64,000 nt of DNA, taken from Zelopaecilomyces penicillatus. Lineage: Eukaryota > Ascomycota > Sordariomycetes > Hypocreales > Pseudodiploosporaceae. The stretch covers positions 1,922,001 through 1,986,000 of the forward strand of contig VCCP01000002.1 in assembly GCA_005765155.1 (NCBI GenBank), given 5' to 3'. Numbering within the stretch: position 1 is the first letter of the stretch; each line of letters begins with the position of its first letter. Both the position numbers and the translations under genes were made by a program. Under the pieces are notes generated by a model that did not search any database, was not told where the DNA came from, and saw nothing but the letters and a program-made list of their open reading frames with translations. This document shows, piece after piece, positions 38,441 through 50,911 of the stretch.

Positions 38441-41372
38441 CTATAAATATATCCTATTTTAGCTAGTATAAATATAAGGCAAGGTATTTAGGTTTTTATA
38501 ATAGACTTTAGTATAGGATATTCTTAAGTATTATAGAGATTACCTTCCTAGAAGTATTATTTAAAACTTCAGCTCTTAGCTAGCTATATAAGAGTGCTAG
38601 GTATATCTTTTATAAACTTAATAATAAAGGATATCTTATAATAAAGAGAGCAATTTATCTGGTCTATATTTACCCTCTTTAGAATCTATATTTCAAATAT
38701 TGCTTGAATCTAAAAATAGAAAAGAGGATTAGTATTAGTTTATAAAGATTAAATAATATTAAACTAGAAAGGCTTTATAATTTATTATTACTTCTATTAT
38801 AAAAGATAATTTAATACTATTAAAGAACTTAATATAATTATTCTATAATAAGCTAACTTTATAAGTAATTATATTATATAAAATAATTATATTTATAATA
38901 GAATTAATATTAGAGAGCTAAGAATAAATACTACTCTAACCAGTTTCTATGATTAAATAATATTTATATTAAAAACCTAAAGAGAATAAGAGATAGATTA
39001 ATAATCCTAAAGTTAAGAGGGCTAAGTTATAAAATAAAAAAGGAAAAGTTATAAGAGCTAGAAGACAGCCCCTCTAAAAAGCATATAAATAAAAATATAT
39101 ATTACTTATTAGCTATAAATCACTATTAAGTATAATAAAAAGCTATACTTTAAAGGAAAAGCTATTTATAATAAAAGATATCTTTGATTAAGTGATTATA
39201 TATAACTATAAAGGATTATTAATTTAAACCCTTATATATTTATAAAGCTCTCTCTTATAAAGAGGTACCTTATATATATCACTCCCTTTTACCTCTATTA
39301 CCTCCCCCTAGTATCTATATTATCTTATTTTATTTCTTTAATCTCTATTATTATTTAATTATACCCTTATCTAATTCCTTATTAATATATAATATTAAAA
39401 TAATAAAGAACTTCTAGATTATTTATACCCTTTCTTTAGGTAAGTATTAAAAATATAAGCCTTACTATTATTATAAGAGTAATATAGCTTAAAGGAGATA
39501 TAGATTTATTTTATAAATATATTAATAAATATACTATATTTATAATAAATCTAGGGTTTTCTAAGTAACCCTGCTTTATAATCCCTTAATAAGACTAGCC
39601 TAATCTATTATTAACCCTCCCTTAGAATTTCGATATAGATATCTTAGATTTAATAGTATATAGCCTTATCTCTATTATATAGCTATTTCCTTAAGGCTTA
39701 TAAGGATAGAACTAGAGTGATTATCTAATCAAGCTCTATTAACTATTATATATACTAAAGAATAAAGATTAGATTATTAATTTTATATTATACCCTTTAC
39801 TCTAAATTATACTCTATAGTATCTCTAATAATATATTTATAGCCCTTAAAGTAATATATATTTTTAAGTTAAAGAAATACTTCTATATATATATAGATCT
39901 CCTTAATATTTTATATAAGTTTAGATTCTATAATTATTTAATATTTAATACCTATAATTACCTTAATAGGCTAGCTACTTTCTATAAGAATGTATTTAAT
40001 AAGTGATTCTTTATTAGGTTTATTAATTATAAGAATATATATTAGTGTTTTTTTATTTAGGATTGATTTAAAGGCTAGCTTTATATCTTTGATTTATAAA
40101 TAGATAAATAAATATATTATACTAAAGAGTTTATATATCTATAGAGGTAAATGCTTTATAAGCTTAATCTCTTCTATAACTTTATATTTATTACTGTTCT
40201 ATATATAAAGTAAGTATAAGGTTAGGAGTATAGCTATTTATCTTTCTTCTAGGTCTATATTATTATTAAAGGATTAATTGGGTTTTACTCTTATCTTGAT
40301 TAGATTAAGGAAGATTTAAATAAGATTAAATAGTCTTATAATGATATATTTTATCTACTCCTTAATAATCCCTTTTATTTATTACTAAGAGATTAATATC
40401 TATTTAATAGTTTAAACCAGCTTATATCTAGCTATATACTTAGAATAAGAAGTACTATATTATATCTTATTATTAATAAGTTAAATATAGCTAAGTATTT
40501 ATAGAGCTTTTATTATATTATCTTATAGGATCTTAATAATTAAATAGTCTATAATCAAGGTATAAATAAAGTGCTCTATTTTATTTATCTAAGAGATACT
40601 ATATTATTCTTAATTAATAGATATATCTTGTCTATATTATATAATAATTTTAGAGTCTTCTATATATCTATAGGAAATAGCCTACTTATATTATTTATAT
40701 AGACTATTATAGTACTATCTGCTTACCCTATTAGAGTATAGAAACCTATACTCTTTAAAGCTATTATTAATTAATAATTAAATAATAAATTTAAGTATAA
40801 TAAAATAATTAAGCCTAAGGTAGTTAAGATTATTAATATAATTATTATTAAAAAAGCTAAATTGATTATAATTTAGCTTAATAATAATTAAGTAATAGTA
40901 CCCTAATAGTATTCTCTAAGAGCTAATAGGAATAGGTTATTTATTATTTATTTAGTTTCTAGGCTCTTATTTAGGCTTAGTTTATTTATATATAATAGTA
41001 CTAAGGATACTTAGGGATTACCTGATTAAGATTTATTAAGCAAGAAGTTAAAGTTAATATTAATATAGCTTATATTATATTTAAACCCTTAGAAATAGGT
41101 TATCTTTAAGGAGTGGATAGTTAAGTTAACTTCTTTAAGTACCTCTATAGCTAACTTAGATAAGGATACTAATGCTTCTAGGGATATTATTATAACCTTA
41201 AAGCGGTTCATTGATAGGAACCTAGGTAGGGTGTCTTGATTAGATAATAGGTATCTTTCTTATAAGCGGACTGACCCTTCTAATAGAGAAAAGGGAAGTC
41301 CAGAAAAGAAGCAGAGGAGCTAATAAAAGGAATTAAACCCTTAGCCCCCTCTATACTATATACTGCTAATTC
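38440..41372 (+). pseudogene. Extra coding-like region of Gyp-L after pol, unidentified
   Basis: Plus-strand frames read through with few frame changes if TAA/TAG are taken as former glutamine codons. They include a proline-containing section near 39,530-39,680 and a charged end near 41,260-41,320 (SNREKGSPEKKQRS). The sequence continues after the Cop-C insertion at 47,614. I recognise no domain. It could be an additional retroelement gene or a captured gene. Boundaries are rough. Confidence 0.35.
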
Positions 41373-41377
41373 GATCT
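41373..41377. repeat. Left target-site duplication of Cop-C (GATCT)
   Basis: GATCT here and at 47,609-47,613, directly against the LTR ends. Confidence 0.9.
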
Positions 41378-41798
41378 TATTATAATTTACAGTATAAAGT
41401 TATAATTAAAGCTAGTAGTGATAGCAGTGGAAGAAAGGCAGTGAATAGTTATCTAGAGTAAAGTCTATAGAAAAGAAGAAAGAAATAATTAAATTGCTGA
41501 TATAGAAAAGAAGAAGGATATAACTAGGAATCCTTCTATCTTTTATATCTATTTAATTCTAAGATAATTTGGAATTATTTTAAGATATTTCAAATAACTA
41601 TTTGGAATTATTAGATATTCCAAATACTAAAACAGAAAGTAAGTATTAGTCTATCCCTTTATAGGTTAAGCTATAAGGGCTTTATAAGCTTAGCTTATTA
41701 AGCTATACAGGTCTAGCTGCTAGGCTATAGCAGGTTAAGCTGCTAGACTATAGCAGGTTAGGCTGCTATATATAGAAAAAACCCATTTTATTTTAACA
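41378..41798 (-). repeat. 3' LTR of Cop-C
   Basis: 421 nt, left end TATTATAATTT and right end TTTTAACA, nearly identical to 47,188-47,608. TA at the left end stands for an original TG (CA on the element strand). Confidence 0.9.
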
Positions 41799-41808
41799 CT
41801 CCCTCTAG
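41799..41808 (-). other. Polypurine tract of Cop-C
   Basis: The minus strand reads CTAGAGGGAG directly upstream of the 3' LTR, the expected place and composition for the plus-strand primer of reverse transcription. Confidence 0.7.
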
Positions 41809-41814
41809 CAAGCT

Positions 41815-44800
41815 ATATAGTATATAGCTAGCTCTTTATAAGAGGTTTTTGCAGGTTTAAAAGGCTTAAAAAGCCTTGAAAAATAAGGCCTGTTAAAGCC
41901 TTAGTTAGCTTATCAGCAGGCATAGCCTTAGTTGTAAGATAATTTATCTTAAATAGCTTGCTAGCTGCTTCCTGCCTAATATAATGGAATTTTAGCAGGG
42001 TATACTTAGTTCGGGTATGCTGATCAGGGTTCTTAGTATTGCTTATAGAGGCTGTATTATCATAATATAGGTCTATAGGCCGCTGAAGGGGGATTTTTAG
42101 CTCTGTAAAGAGCCCAGAGAGCTATTTTAGCTCTTTTATAGCCTCTACTAAAGCATCTGATTCAGCTTCTATAGTTGAGAGGGCTATAGTGGTCTATCTT
42201 TTAGCCTTCCAGCAGATAGGCCCGCTAGCTAGCTTAAAGAGGTACCCGTAGGTGGATTTGCTAGTGGTTTTACAGCCTGCAAAATCACTGTCTGAATAGC
42301 CTAGCAGCTGAAGAGCTGGCTGTCTAGCCTGTATAAGGCCTGAGGCCTTATATAAGATAGCTAGTTCTTTAGAGCCTTTTAGGTACTTTAGAAGGTTCCT
42401 AGCTGTGTTATAGTGGTTGATATAGCCCTGTTGTATATATTGAGAAAGCCATTGTATTGGAAAGGCTATATTAGGCCTGGAAAGCAGTATAAGATATATT
42501 AAAGTCCCTATAATCTGCTGATAGGTCTGTTGTTCGGCAGGGGTAAGACCCCTTTTTAGGGGTTCTTTTAGTGCTTCGGGCTGTAGGGGGATAGCTGTAG
42601 GGGTTGTATCTTATAGCTGAAAGCGCTGAAGAGCCTTATCAATATACTGAGACTGGTGTAACTATAGCTCCTTTTTAGCCCGGTTACGGCTGATTTGGAC
42701 CCCTAAGAAAAAGGCTGCAGGGCCTCTATCTTCTATAGTAAAGACCTTATTTAACAGGTGTTTTAGCTTGTTAATATAGGGTAGGTCAGGTCCTATAATA
42801 AGGCAGTCATCAATATAGGTTATAATAAAGGTATTAGTCTTAGTATTGATAAAGACTGCTGGGTCAGAGACTAAGGGTTGGAACCCTAGGATAGCTAGCA
42901 GCTTAATTAGCTGCTGTTGCCACTCATGGGGGCCTTGCTTTAGCCTGTATAGGGCCTTTTTTAGCAGAATAACCTATTTTATAGCAGGGTTATAGCCTAG
43001 CTTAGCTAATAAGGCTGTTAAAGGCTGGTTTCTAGGGGTCTGGGTCTCTATAAAAGAAGAGAGACCTTCTGGAAATTCCATAAAAATATCCTTAGATAAC
43101 TGGCTGTTTAAAAAAAGCCCCTATAAAATCGATTTGTTCGATTTCCCAGTTATAAGAGGCTATTAAAGCTAGTAAAATCCGCCAAGTAGGGGGAATACTA
43201 GTAGCTGTAAATGTTTCAAAGTAGTCTTTTCCTTTAATTTGTATAAAACCCTTTATAACAAGCCTAGCCTTATATTTTAAGGGCTGATTTTGTGAATCCT
43301 TTTTAAGCTTAAGAACAAGCCTATTTTTCAGGATTTTTCGGTCTTTTGGAACCTCTGAAAAAGGGATAAAATATATGACTTTAGCTTGTAAAATCTGATG
43401 GAATTCGCTATAAATAGCACTAATCCATTGTTTTTTAGCAGGGTCTTCTAGGGCTTGTTTCCAGCCAGCAGATTCTGAAGAAGCCTTAGCAGTGAATTTT
43501 GCCTTTAGCTTATAACAGATATCTATAGGGTAGGCAAGATCTAGCTATATAGGTTCAGAGTCTTCTAACAGCTGTTCAGGCTGTTTAGTAGGCTGTGGCA
43601 ATTGTGTTATAGGCTGTGATATAGGCTGTGGCAGCTATTATAGCGGTTGTGGCAGCTGTTATAGCGTCTGTAGTACAGGCTCTGGCAGCTGGATAGGTCT
43701 TCTGGCTTGATTAAGGGCTTGTAAATCGGTCAGATCCTTTAGGGTAGGTTGATCTGTTGATTTTGGCGGGGTGTAAAGCTCTTCTAATTCTCCCTCTAAG
43801 CTAAAAGAGCTCTAAAGACTATGAAAATTGCCCTTAAGGCCCTGACTTATAGGGCCTATTCCTTCTATAATACAAAGAAAAGAGGTCTTAGTTACCTGCT
43901 GGCGAAAAGGTATATAGACCGAATAGATGTTTTTGCCTAGTGTGGCCAGCAGTCTAGCTGGCTCTGTTCTAGGGCTTAGTTTAGTATCTTATTGGCGCTT
44001 CTCAGTAGGGATAACAACCTTATAGTAGGCTCCAATAGCTCTATAGGCTGCCAGATTTGGCTTGTTAGCTGCTAGAGCTGGTTTTAGCTCTTGTAAGAAG
44101 AGCTGTAGTGGGCTGAGGTCCCTGTTTATAACCGCTATACAGTTGATAAGGTTAACTATAGCAGGTAAAATAGCGGTCCAAAGAAAAAGTGGCAGTTGGG
44201 CCCAGATCATAGTGGCCTATAGTTGATCTAGAATAACCCTTATAGAGCGTTCTGGCAGGCCATTTTGCTTATGAATATAGGGGCTAGATATGCTAAAACC
44301 AATGCCTTTGCCTGCTAGCCAGTCTTTTAATAGTACTGAGACCTCTTTTCCACTATCGAAATACAGCTATAAAGGGTATTTTTTATAGTGGGCTTTTAGC
44401 CCTCTAAATAACCCCTTTATAGCAGAGAAGACAGTATAACCTTCCTTATTAGGTAGTAAGAGAACCTTTCGATAACAGGATTTTCTTTCTATTAGAATAA
44501 GCCCTATAGGGAGCTTATTATAGGGGGTTGGTTTTATCTGAAAGGTGTCTCCCTCTATAACCTCTAGTACTTTTAGTGGGTCTGGAATTGGGTTTTTAGA
44601 GGGTCTGTATACTGATTTAGCCTGTATACAAGCTAAACAGAAGAAATCTGCTTCTTTTACAATAGTAAAATCAGATAAGCCCACTGAAATTTTAGCGATC
44701 TTTTTCAGCAGCTATAGGCCAATATGGCTGAGACGGATGTGCCAAATCCCTGCTAGCTGTAGCAGCTTTTGGTAGCTAGTTTTAGCTGAAAGACCTGTAT

Positions 44801-45640
44801 CTCCCTCTGTAACAGTGTTTTCAGAGGGTTCTAGAAGGGATATAGCATCTTCTAGTGGGTCTTGTGGCAGGCCTGAGTCTGGATCAGGGCTTTCTGGTAT
44901 GTATAGGCCTGAAATTTCAGGGCTTTTTGTTGGTTCCAGCAGCTGTTTAGCTGGTTCAGAGGGCTCAGTGAGGTCCTCGTATACACCAGGGGGGGGTTTG
45001 GAGGTGATTTCAACCGCTATTGGATAGCTATAATAGCGGTTGGAAGGCCCTGTAAATTCAGGTGTGGGCTTCCCTTTTTGCTGAAGGAAGAAGCCGTGTT
45101 TAGTGAAGTTTAGCAGTCCACAGCAGGTTCGGTCCACTGTAAATAGCTTCTCTTATAGAAGTGTATCACTAGAAGCATAATGCTTTACTCTACTCACTAT
45201 ATTTATATCTATATCAGGGATATATAGTGTATTTTTCAGCTCTAGAGTGCTATAAGTCCTGGGTTTAAGCCCTATAAGCACTGTAAATACAGCTGTTCTA
45301 GATCCTTTTAGATAGATTGGACCGCCACCAGTTGCTATAGGCCTTGGTTTCTTATTATAGGCGCTATAACTAGTAAAGAGGGTTCTGTTATTAATGATAT
45401 AGTATGTTGAGCCAGTATTGTATAGCAGGGCATTCTTTAGGTTAGTGTTATGATAGGTGCTATAAGCTGTTTCTTCAGGCTCTATAGCTTCTGAACCTTC
45501 TGTATTAGATTCAGAATCAGAGCTTCAGGTACTAGCTGCAGTGTTCCAGTCATCTGTAGATAGGTTATAAGTGCCTATTATAAAGAAAGCTTTATTAAGT
45601 TCCTTGCTATTAGTAGCAGGCTTCTTTGTCTTTTTATCCT
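41815..45640 (-). pseudogene. Cop-C pol (protease, integrase, RT, RNase H), broken
   Basis: Minus-strand frames read in copia order. The protease has an NTGS motif (from DTGS) near 45,420. The pre-integrase part has WHIRLSHIGL near 44,720 and the C-X2-C-X2-AK type motif near 44,640. The integrase core has FQIKPTPYNKLPIG near 44,530. The RT has YIDDCLI near 42,810-42,825. The RNase H has LSTIEAESDAL near 42,160-42,190. Open pieces survive at 44,712-45,137, 44,367-44,684 and 43,989-44,210. Many TAA/TAG stops stand for former glutamine codons. Confidence 0.85.
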
Positions 45641-46589
45641 TCTGAAAGGGCTTATAAGGCTGTTTTTTAGTGGATTTAGATGGTTTTTCCTTCTTTTTAA
45701 AGTCCTTATAGGTCTTTTTAGAAGGTTCCTTAGCTTCTCTAGCCCTATAAGAGCTAGCTTTTATAACTAAAGAGCTTTTATCTTATAGCTCTTCTAGCAA
45801 GTCTGCTATAAGGAACTGTAAATTCAGGGTATCTAGTGAGGTATTAAGCACTGTATGGATCCTGATATTGTTCCTTTAGTGTTTAGCCTACTGTGGAAAA
45901 GCATCTTTTATAGCCTTTAGATATTGATTTATCTAATCTATGGGCTGTATAGTAACTAAAGCTAATTATAGCTTAGCGAGTTGAGTATTAAATTCGCTGT
46001 TAAATACCTCTATAGAGCCTTTATAGCTGTTAAAGCTAAGCTTGTGAAAGGCATTATAGAGGGTTTTATACTGCAGGGTAGCACTGTAGCAGTATTGCTT
46101 GTTCAGTATTTAATAAGCTTCCAGAGGTGTTATAGCTCAATTTATAGAGGCTTGTGGGTGTTATGAGCAGCTGTTATGAAGTAATAGAAGTAAAATAGCC
46201 TGATAATGATTGCTAAGGCTAAGGCTTATAGTGGGGTTTGAAAGAAAAGTGGGTAATCCAAGTGCTTATAGTTGGATTGATAGGGCCTAAAGCTATTGGT
46301 TATAGTTGTCAGGGCCCCTTAACCTATAGGCTTCTAGAAAGGCCTATATTTTCTTAGATAGCTCTTTTAGAGCTAGTTCCTTTAATGGGTTAGCAGACTA
46401 TATAGGCTGTGACAGTGACTAAGGTGGTTAAAGTTAAGGTTATAGAGGTTCTTTAGCAGTCTTAGCAGCTGTAGCTGCTGTAAATTAGCCTTATAGCTGT
46501 TGTAATTGCTATATGAGCTCCTGTATCTAAGATCGAAGAGCCTGTAATTCTAATAAATTCTCTTTTATTAAAAGGTCCTGACCTGACAT
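45640..46589 (-). pseudogene. Cop-C gag, broken
   Basis: The start ATG at 46,589 reads MSGQDLLIKENLLELQALRS, a Gag-like coiled N-terminus, and then meets a stop that was probably CAG. The remainder runs to the protease with many stops. The same region of Cop-B is split by Gyp-L. Confidence 0.7.
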
Positions 46590-47170
46590 TTTTAGGATCA
46601 GACTGTTATAACTAGTAGTTATAGCGGTATAGAGGAAAAATAAGCTTCTAAAAATAAGCTTATAGCTGTATAATAGTATTATAAATAGCTGAAAGTGCCG
46701 GTTATAGCAGTGCTATAAGTGACCGGGTCTTAGTAAGAGCCCTGAAAATAGCTAATTGGCTAGAGGGGGGGGTGACAGGCATAAGGGTTGCTTATCATAT
46801 GCTAGCTATAATCGGGTTATAGCATAGCCAATACAGCATCTTTGCTTAATCAGCCAACTTCTATAATCTTATATAGGCTTTTTATAAAGTTAACTAGCAA
46901 TTTAAGTGATTAACTATATTTAATATAATTAGTAAAGCTATGATCTATAATTCTATAAGTCTGAATTAGTAATCTGTAAATCCGAAGGTAGGTTATGCTA
47001 TAAGCTATAGGTCTGATGTTCAACTCTTATATATATAGTGTTTTTTATGACTTTTGATTGATGGGAAATATAGGTCTGATTGGTTAGAGGAGGGGTGAAA
47101 AATCTGATATATAAAGAGGTTGAATATAGCAGGAAAAAGAGTCTTCTTTTTATAGTCTGGAATAACTATT
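46590..47170 (-). other. Cop-C 5' leader
   Basis: About 580 nt of untranslated leader between the primer site and the gag start. The same leader is recognisable in Cop-A at 22,887-23,464. Confidence 0.6.
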
Positions 47171-47187
47171 CTTCTGGGCTTATAACC
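47171..47187 (-). other. Primer binding site of Cop-C (initiator tRNA-Met anticodon arm type)
   Basis: The minus strand reads GGTTATAAGCCCAGAAG directly after the 5' LTR. With one G-to-A change allowed, this is the complement of the anticodon arm of eukaryotic initiator tRNA-Met, as used by Drosophila copia, whose primer is a cleaved half tRNA. The tRNA sequence is recalled, not looked up. Confidence 0.65.
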
Positions 47188-47608
47188 TATTATAATTTGT
47201 AGTATAAAGTTATAACTAAAGCTAGTAGTAATAGCAGTGGAAGAAAGGCAGTGAATAGTTATCTAGAGTGAAGTCTATAGAAAAGAAGAAAGAAATAATT
47301 AAATTACTAATATAGAAAAAAAGAAGGATATAACTAGAAATCCTTCTATCTTTTATATCTATTTAATTCTAAGATAATTTAGAATTATTTTAAGATATTC
47401 CAAATAATTATTTGGAATTATTAGATATTTCAAATACTAAAATAGAAAGTAAGTATTAATCTATCCCTTTATAGGTTAAGCTATAAGGGCTTTATAAGCT
47501 TAGCTTATTAAGCTATACAAGTCTAGCTGCTAGGCTATAGCAGGTTAAGCTGCTAGACTATAGCAGGTTAGGCTGCTATATATAGAAAAAACCCATTTTA
47601 TTTTAACA
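47188..47608 (-). repeat. 5' LTR of Cop-C
   Basis: 421 nt, the same ends and length as the 3' LTR. The differences seen are transitions. Confidence 0.9.
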
Positions 47609-47613
47609 GATCT
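47609..47613. repeat. Right target-site duplication of Cop-C (GATCT)
   Basis: Exact copy of 41,373-41,377. Confidence 0.9.
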
Positions 47614-48138
47614 ATAAGATATAAGGGAGAGATCACTGCTTAAATAGGTATTGGTTTGCCTTTATAATACTTAGGAGCAGCAGGGTATACTATAACTATT
47701 AAATTCACTAAGAAGATAGATAATATATTCCTTATTAAAAGGCCTATACTATATATCAAATACTCTAATAGTTATATTAGTCTTTATTCTGATAGAATAG
47801 TTATAGAAGGGATCCTTTAATATATTAGAAAGATAATAGAAGCTTTCTTTAATAGGCCAGTGATTTAAGCTGTTTGATCTAGTAGATCTGAATACTATAC
47901 TATATAAGCATGACTAATAATACCTCTATCTATAGGTTAAGTAATAGAGTTGAATACTTTAGGGATATTAAGGGAGTTAAAGAGATTGGATATTAAAGGA
48001 ATACTTAATCAAGGATGGATAAGGCGGAAGAAGTAAAGCATATATATATAGGTATCTAAAGGTTATATTTAAATACTATTGCTTGGTTGGTTATGAATGT
48101 TGCCTGACTTAATAATAGGGTTATCTTTAATATTTATT
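47614..48138 (+). pseudogene. Gyp-L extra region, continuation after Cop-C
   Basis: Continues the unidentified plus-strand coding-like region, for example FTKKIDNIFLIKRPILYIKY near 47,700, and then runs into A+T-rich 3' sequence. No domain recognised. Confidence 0.35.
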
Positions 48139-48146
48139 AGGAGGGT
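48139..48146 (+). other. Polypurine tract of Gyp-L
   Basis: AGGAGGG directly before the right LTR. Position and composition fit a gypsy plus-strand primer. Confidence 0.55.
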
Positions 48147-48478
48147 TTTGATGGCTGGGTTGAATACACCCTCTTGTTAGTTGACTAAGCTATAGCTATA
48201 TAAGCTATACTTAGGGGGATTGAACTGTATAAGTAGATAGGCTATACCCGGGCTATTTGAACAGGTAGATATCATCGAATTTAAGTTTTTTTTTCCCTCT
48301 CTTCTACCTAAGAATTTTCTAATACATTTAAAAGACTAGTTATTAAAAAGCTATCTTCTTTATCTGATCAGTTATGGGATGATTAATTGATCCTTTAAGT
48401 TTAATTTATTATATCGCTGCTTTATGGCTTTTCTTGCCTATTCAATCCTTATGGACTATGATGGCTATATAACTACCC
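48147..48478 (+). repeat. Right LTR of Gyp-L, first part
   Basis: 332 nt colinear with the left LTR. It breaks off at the Gyp-M target duplication and resumes at 63,311. Confidence 0.88.
48474..48478. repeat. Left target-site duplication of Gyp-M (TACCC)
   Basis: TACCC here and at 63,306-63,310. Removing Gyp-M plus one copy restores the 399-nt LTR exactly. Confidence 0.9.
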
Positions 48479-48907
48479 TGTCACGACCCAACGACATGGT
48501 CATACAATAGGCCGGTCATGTGACCAGAGGGAGGTATGTACCATGGAGGAAGGGGACCAGTTAGGATAGATCAGTGGGATTACTATGAGAATAGTGGTGA
48601 GTTAGGTGAGCCAGCAACTTGGATCACCTGGATTATCACTTGTATGATAAGTGATCCAAGTGATCCATGATATATATATATACCCTTAATTTTCATTCTT
48701 TAGATATAGCTTAGATAGTTATTAATATACTTTTAACTTTATTATATTGTTCATTACCGCTTATTATACTGATACTTGATCCCTGGTTATGATACTCTAT
48801 ATCCATCATCAATATAATAGACTATATTGCTTAGAATGCCTTGACTTATCTATTAATATAAATCCCTTTTGTTAGGTTTATCCCTTGGGAATTTATTAAA
48901 TATTATA
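48479..48907 (+). repeat. Left LTR of Gyp-M
   Basis: Starts TGTCACGACCC and ends ATTATA (from a CA end). The TATA stretch and downstream half match Gyp-I; the upstream half does not. It contains an inverted pair around TTATCACTTG...ATAAGTGATCC. Confidence 0.9.
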
Positions 48908-48979
48908 TGTTGATAACTCTTGTTTAGTGGGTTATTGTATAACCCTGAGCAATATCATTAATTGCCTTAATCGATTATT

Positions 48980-50911
48980 ATAGGTATTACTTAATCAACC
49001 CTTGCCTTACTTGCTATTGAGCTTTAGGCTCTATGTGAGAAGAATGTGGAACTTGAAGCTAAGTTGCAAGTTAAATAGAAAGACCTTGGTAAAATCATCA
49101 AACCTTACAAGCCAGGACCTTTTATTGGATATTCTGGATCACTTTAAATATTCCTAATGCAACTCAAAGCTTATCACCAGTTCTACCCTTACTAGTTATA
49201 GGAGGAATCTATAAAAATCCTATATGTTGTAGGATATATGGAGGGGGCTGCCTTTAAATGGTTTGAACCTATTATGAGAGACTATATGAATGAGGAGGAA
49301 AAAGATCAGGATGATGAAACCAAAAAGATCTTTTAAAAATATAATAACTTTGAAGATATAATCAAAGAAGTCTTTGGATAAGTAGATGAAGAGAGAGCTG
49401 TAATCGAAAAACTTAAACTACTATACTAATGTGGATCAGCCTTGGACTATGCCTTAGAATTCAGATAGATTACCTTATGGATTATCTGGGAAGATGATAT
49501 ACTAATGGAGTACTTCTATGATGGATTTAAGGAAGAAGTCAAGGATGAACTCTTTAGGGAGGATAGATCTGAAAATTTGGCTAAGTATATCGGAATGGCT
49601 ACCAAGATTGATGATAGATAGTTTGTATGATACAAATAAAGGAAAACCAAAGGATTAGGATGGAGTGATTTTGGATGAAAATTATGATATCAGTCTAATT
49701 AAGGCAGATGCAGAGAAGAACCCATTACCTATAGATATACCCTAAATCCTAGAAGAATAGAACTTAATGCAACCTAGAAAAGAGATATATTGAAAGTCCA
49801 ATATTATAACTATAATGGATATGGATATATCTCCTGGCAATACAAACAACCCAAAAAAGATAAGAAATCTTGGAAACCAGTACCCAATATGCGATGAAGC
49901 GTATATACTATGGCTATAAATGGATAAACCCTGGCTATAATAGGATGAAGAGGATAGGGATAAGGATGACCTGGAAACTATAGATACCCTATACCCTGAT
50001 AGTCATTAATGCTGCGGACCATACTAACCCAATCTGATACTGTATAATAGGACTAATAACTGGATATGGATATAGATAAGGAAGAATACTTTAAAGAGAT
50101 TCTGGATCGATAAGTAATCCCTGCTATGGATGATGAAAATACCTTGATTAAAGATGAAATAATAAGTAATAGCTCAGACTCCAGCTCTTTGGAATCTAAG
50201 AGTAAAGAATCTCTTAGGATAACTTAATACCATACTATATCATATCCACCACCTAAGAGTACTGCTTATAAATACCTTAGGGAAGTAGTAATCAAACTTA
50301 TACAAGTATCAAGCTATATAGATAGAGTTAACCTTTGACTTATAATTATTAAATATATTTGTGAATGGATGTTAAAAGAAGGCCTAGATATCCCTGTCCT
50401 AGGAGATTACCTTGGAAGAGCCTTTATATTGAAAACCAACTATAGCAAATACAAAGATGATTATATATTCCTAGACCTTAATTATGTTTTCTATAGCGAA
50501 ATCAGTTGGATGTTATGCATTGATTTCTCCTGTTTTTAATACTAGAAAACAAAAATCCAGAATGAATTCTTCCTATGCTATATAGGAGTATGAGGAATCA
50601 AGAATGTCCTTATAGGAGATCAATTCATTGACTGGTATGAGGCTGAGTACTTTATATCTTTTAGAATTGATGTGTTTGAATTATACCCTAAGACCCTAGA
50701 AGAATATAGATAAGGAGCTAAAAATAAAGACTATAAGTCTATCTATTATAAGGTCTATAAGTGGGAAAAGCTTAAATTAGGATATAATGGACTATAACTC
50801 ATAGACTATGGAAAGGAGGACTTATATAATTACACCAATCTCAAGTATGATATATACTTATAATAGAAGCTGGTATAATAGTATAAAAGATGATTACTAG
50901 AAGATAGTATC
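48980..50911 (+). pseudogene. Gyp-M gag, left part
   Basis: Colinear with Gyp-I gag from its start, where the ATG is now ATA. The CCHC knuckle is damaged (Tyr codons in place of Cys). It is cut by Gyp-I at GTATC and resumes at 58,397-58,650. Confidence 0.85.
50907..50911. repeat. Left target-site duplication of Gyp-I (GTATC)
   Basis: GTATC here and at 58,397-58,401. The uninterrupted sequence in the Gyp-I gag itself reads AGTATCC (53,368 region), which confirms the join. Confidence 0.93.

Larger units (their letters stand above)
41378..47608 (-). mobile_element. Cop-C: complete but mutated Ty1/copia element
   Basis: 6231 nt with 421-nt LTRs at both ends and GATCT duplications. It lies on the minus strand: 5' LTR 47,608-47,188, primer site, leader, gag, protease, integrase, RT, RNase H, polypurine tract, 3' LTR. 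Integrase before RT defines Ty1/copia. It is the least mutated of the three copia copies in the window, yet every long frame has stops. Confidence 0.9.

Noticed and set aside
38440..41372. Idea that the extra region of Gyp-L encodes a Starship-type DUF3435 recombinase
   Set aside because: No conserved tyrosine recombinase motif could be read, even allowing for C-to-T changes, and the region is inside LTR bounds.
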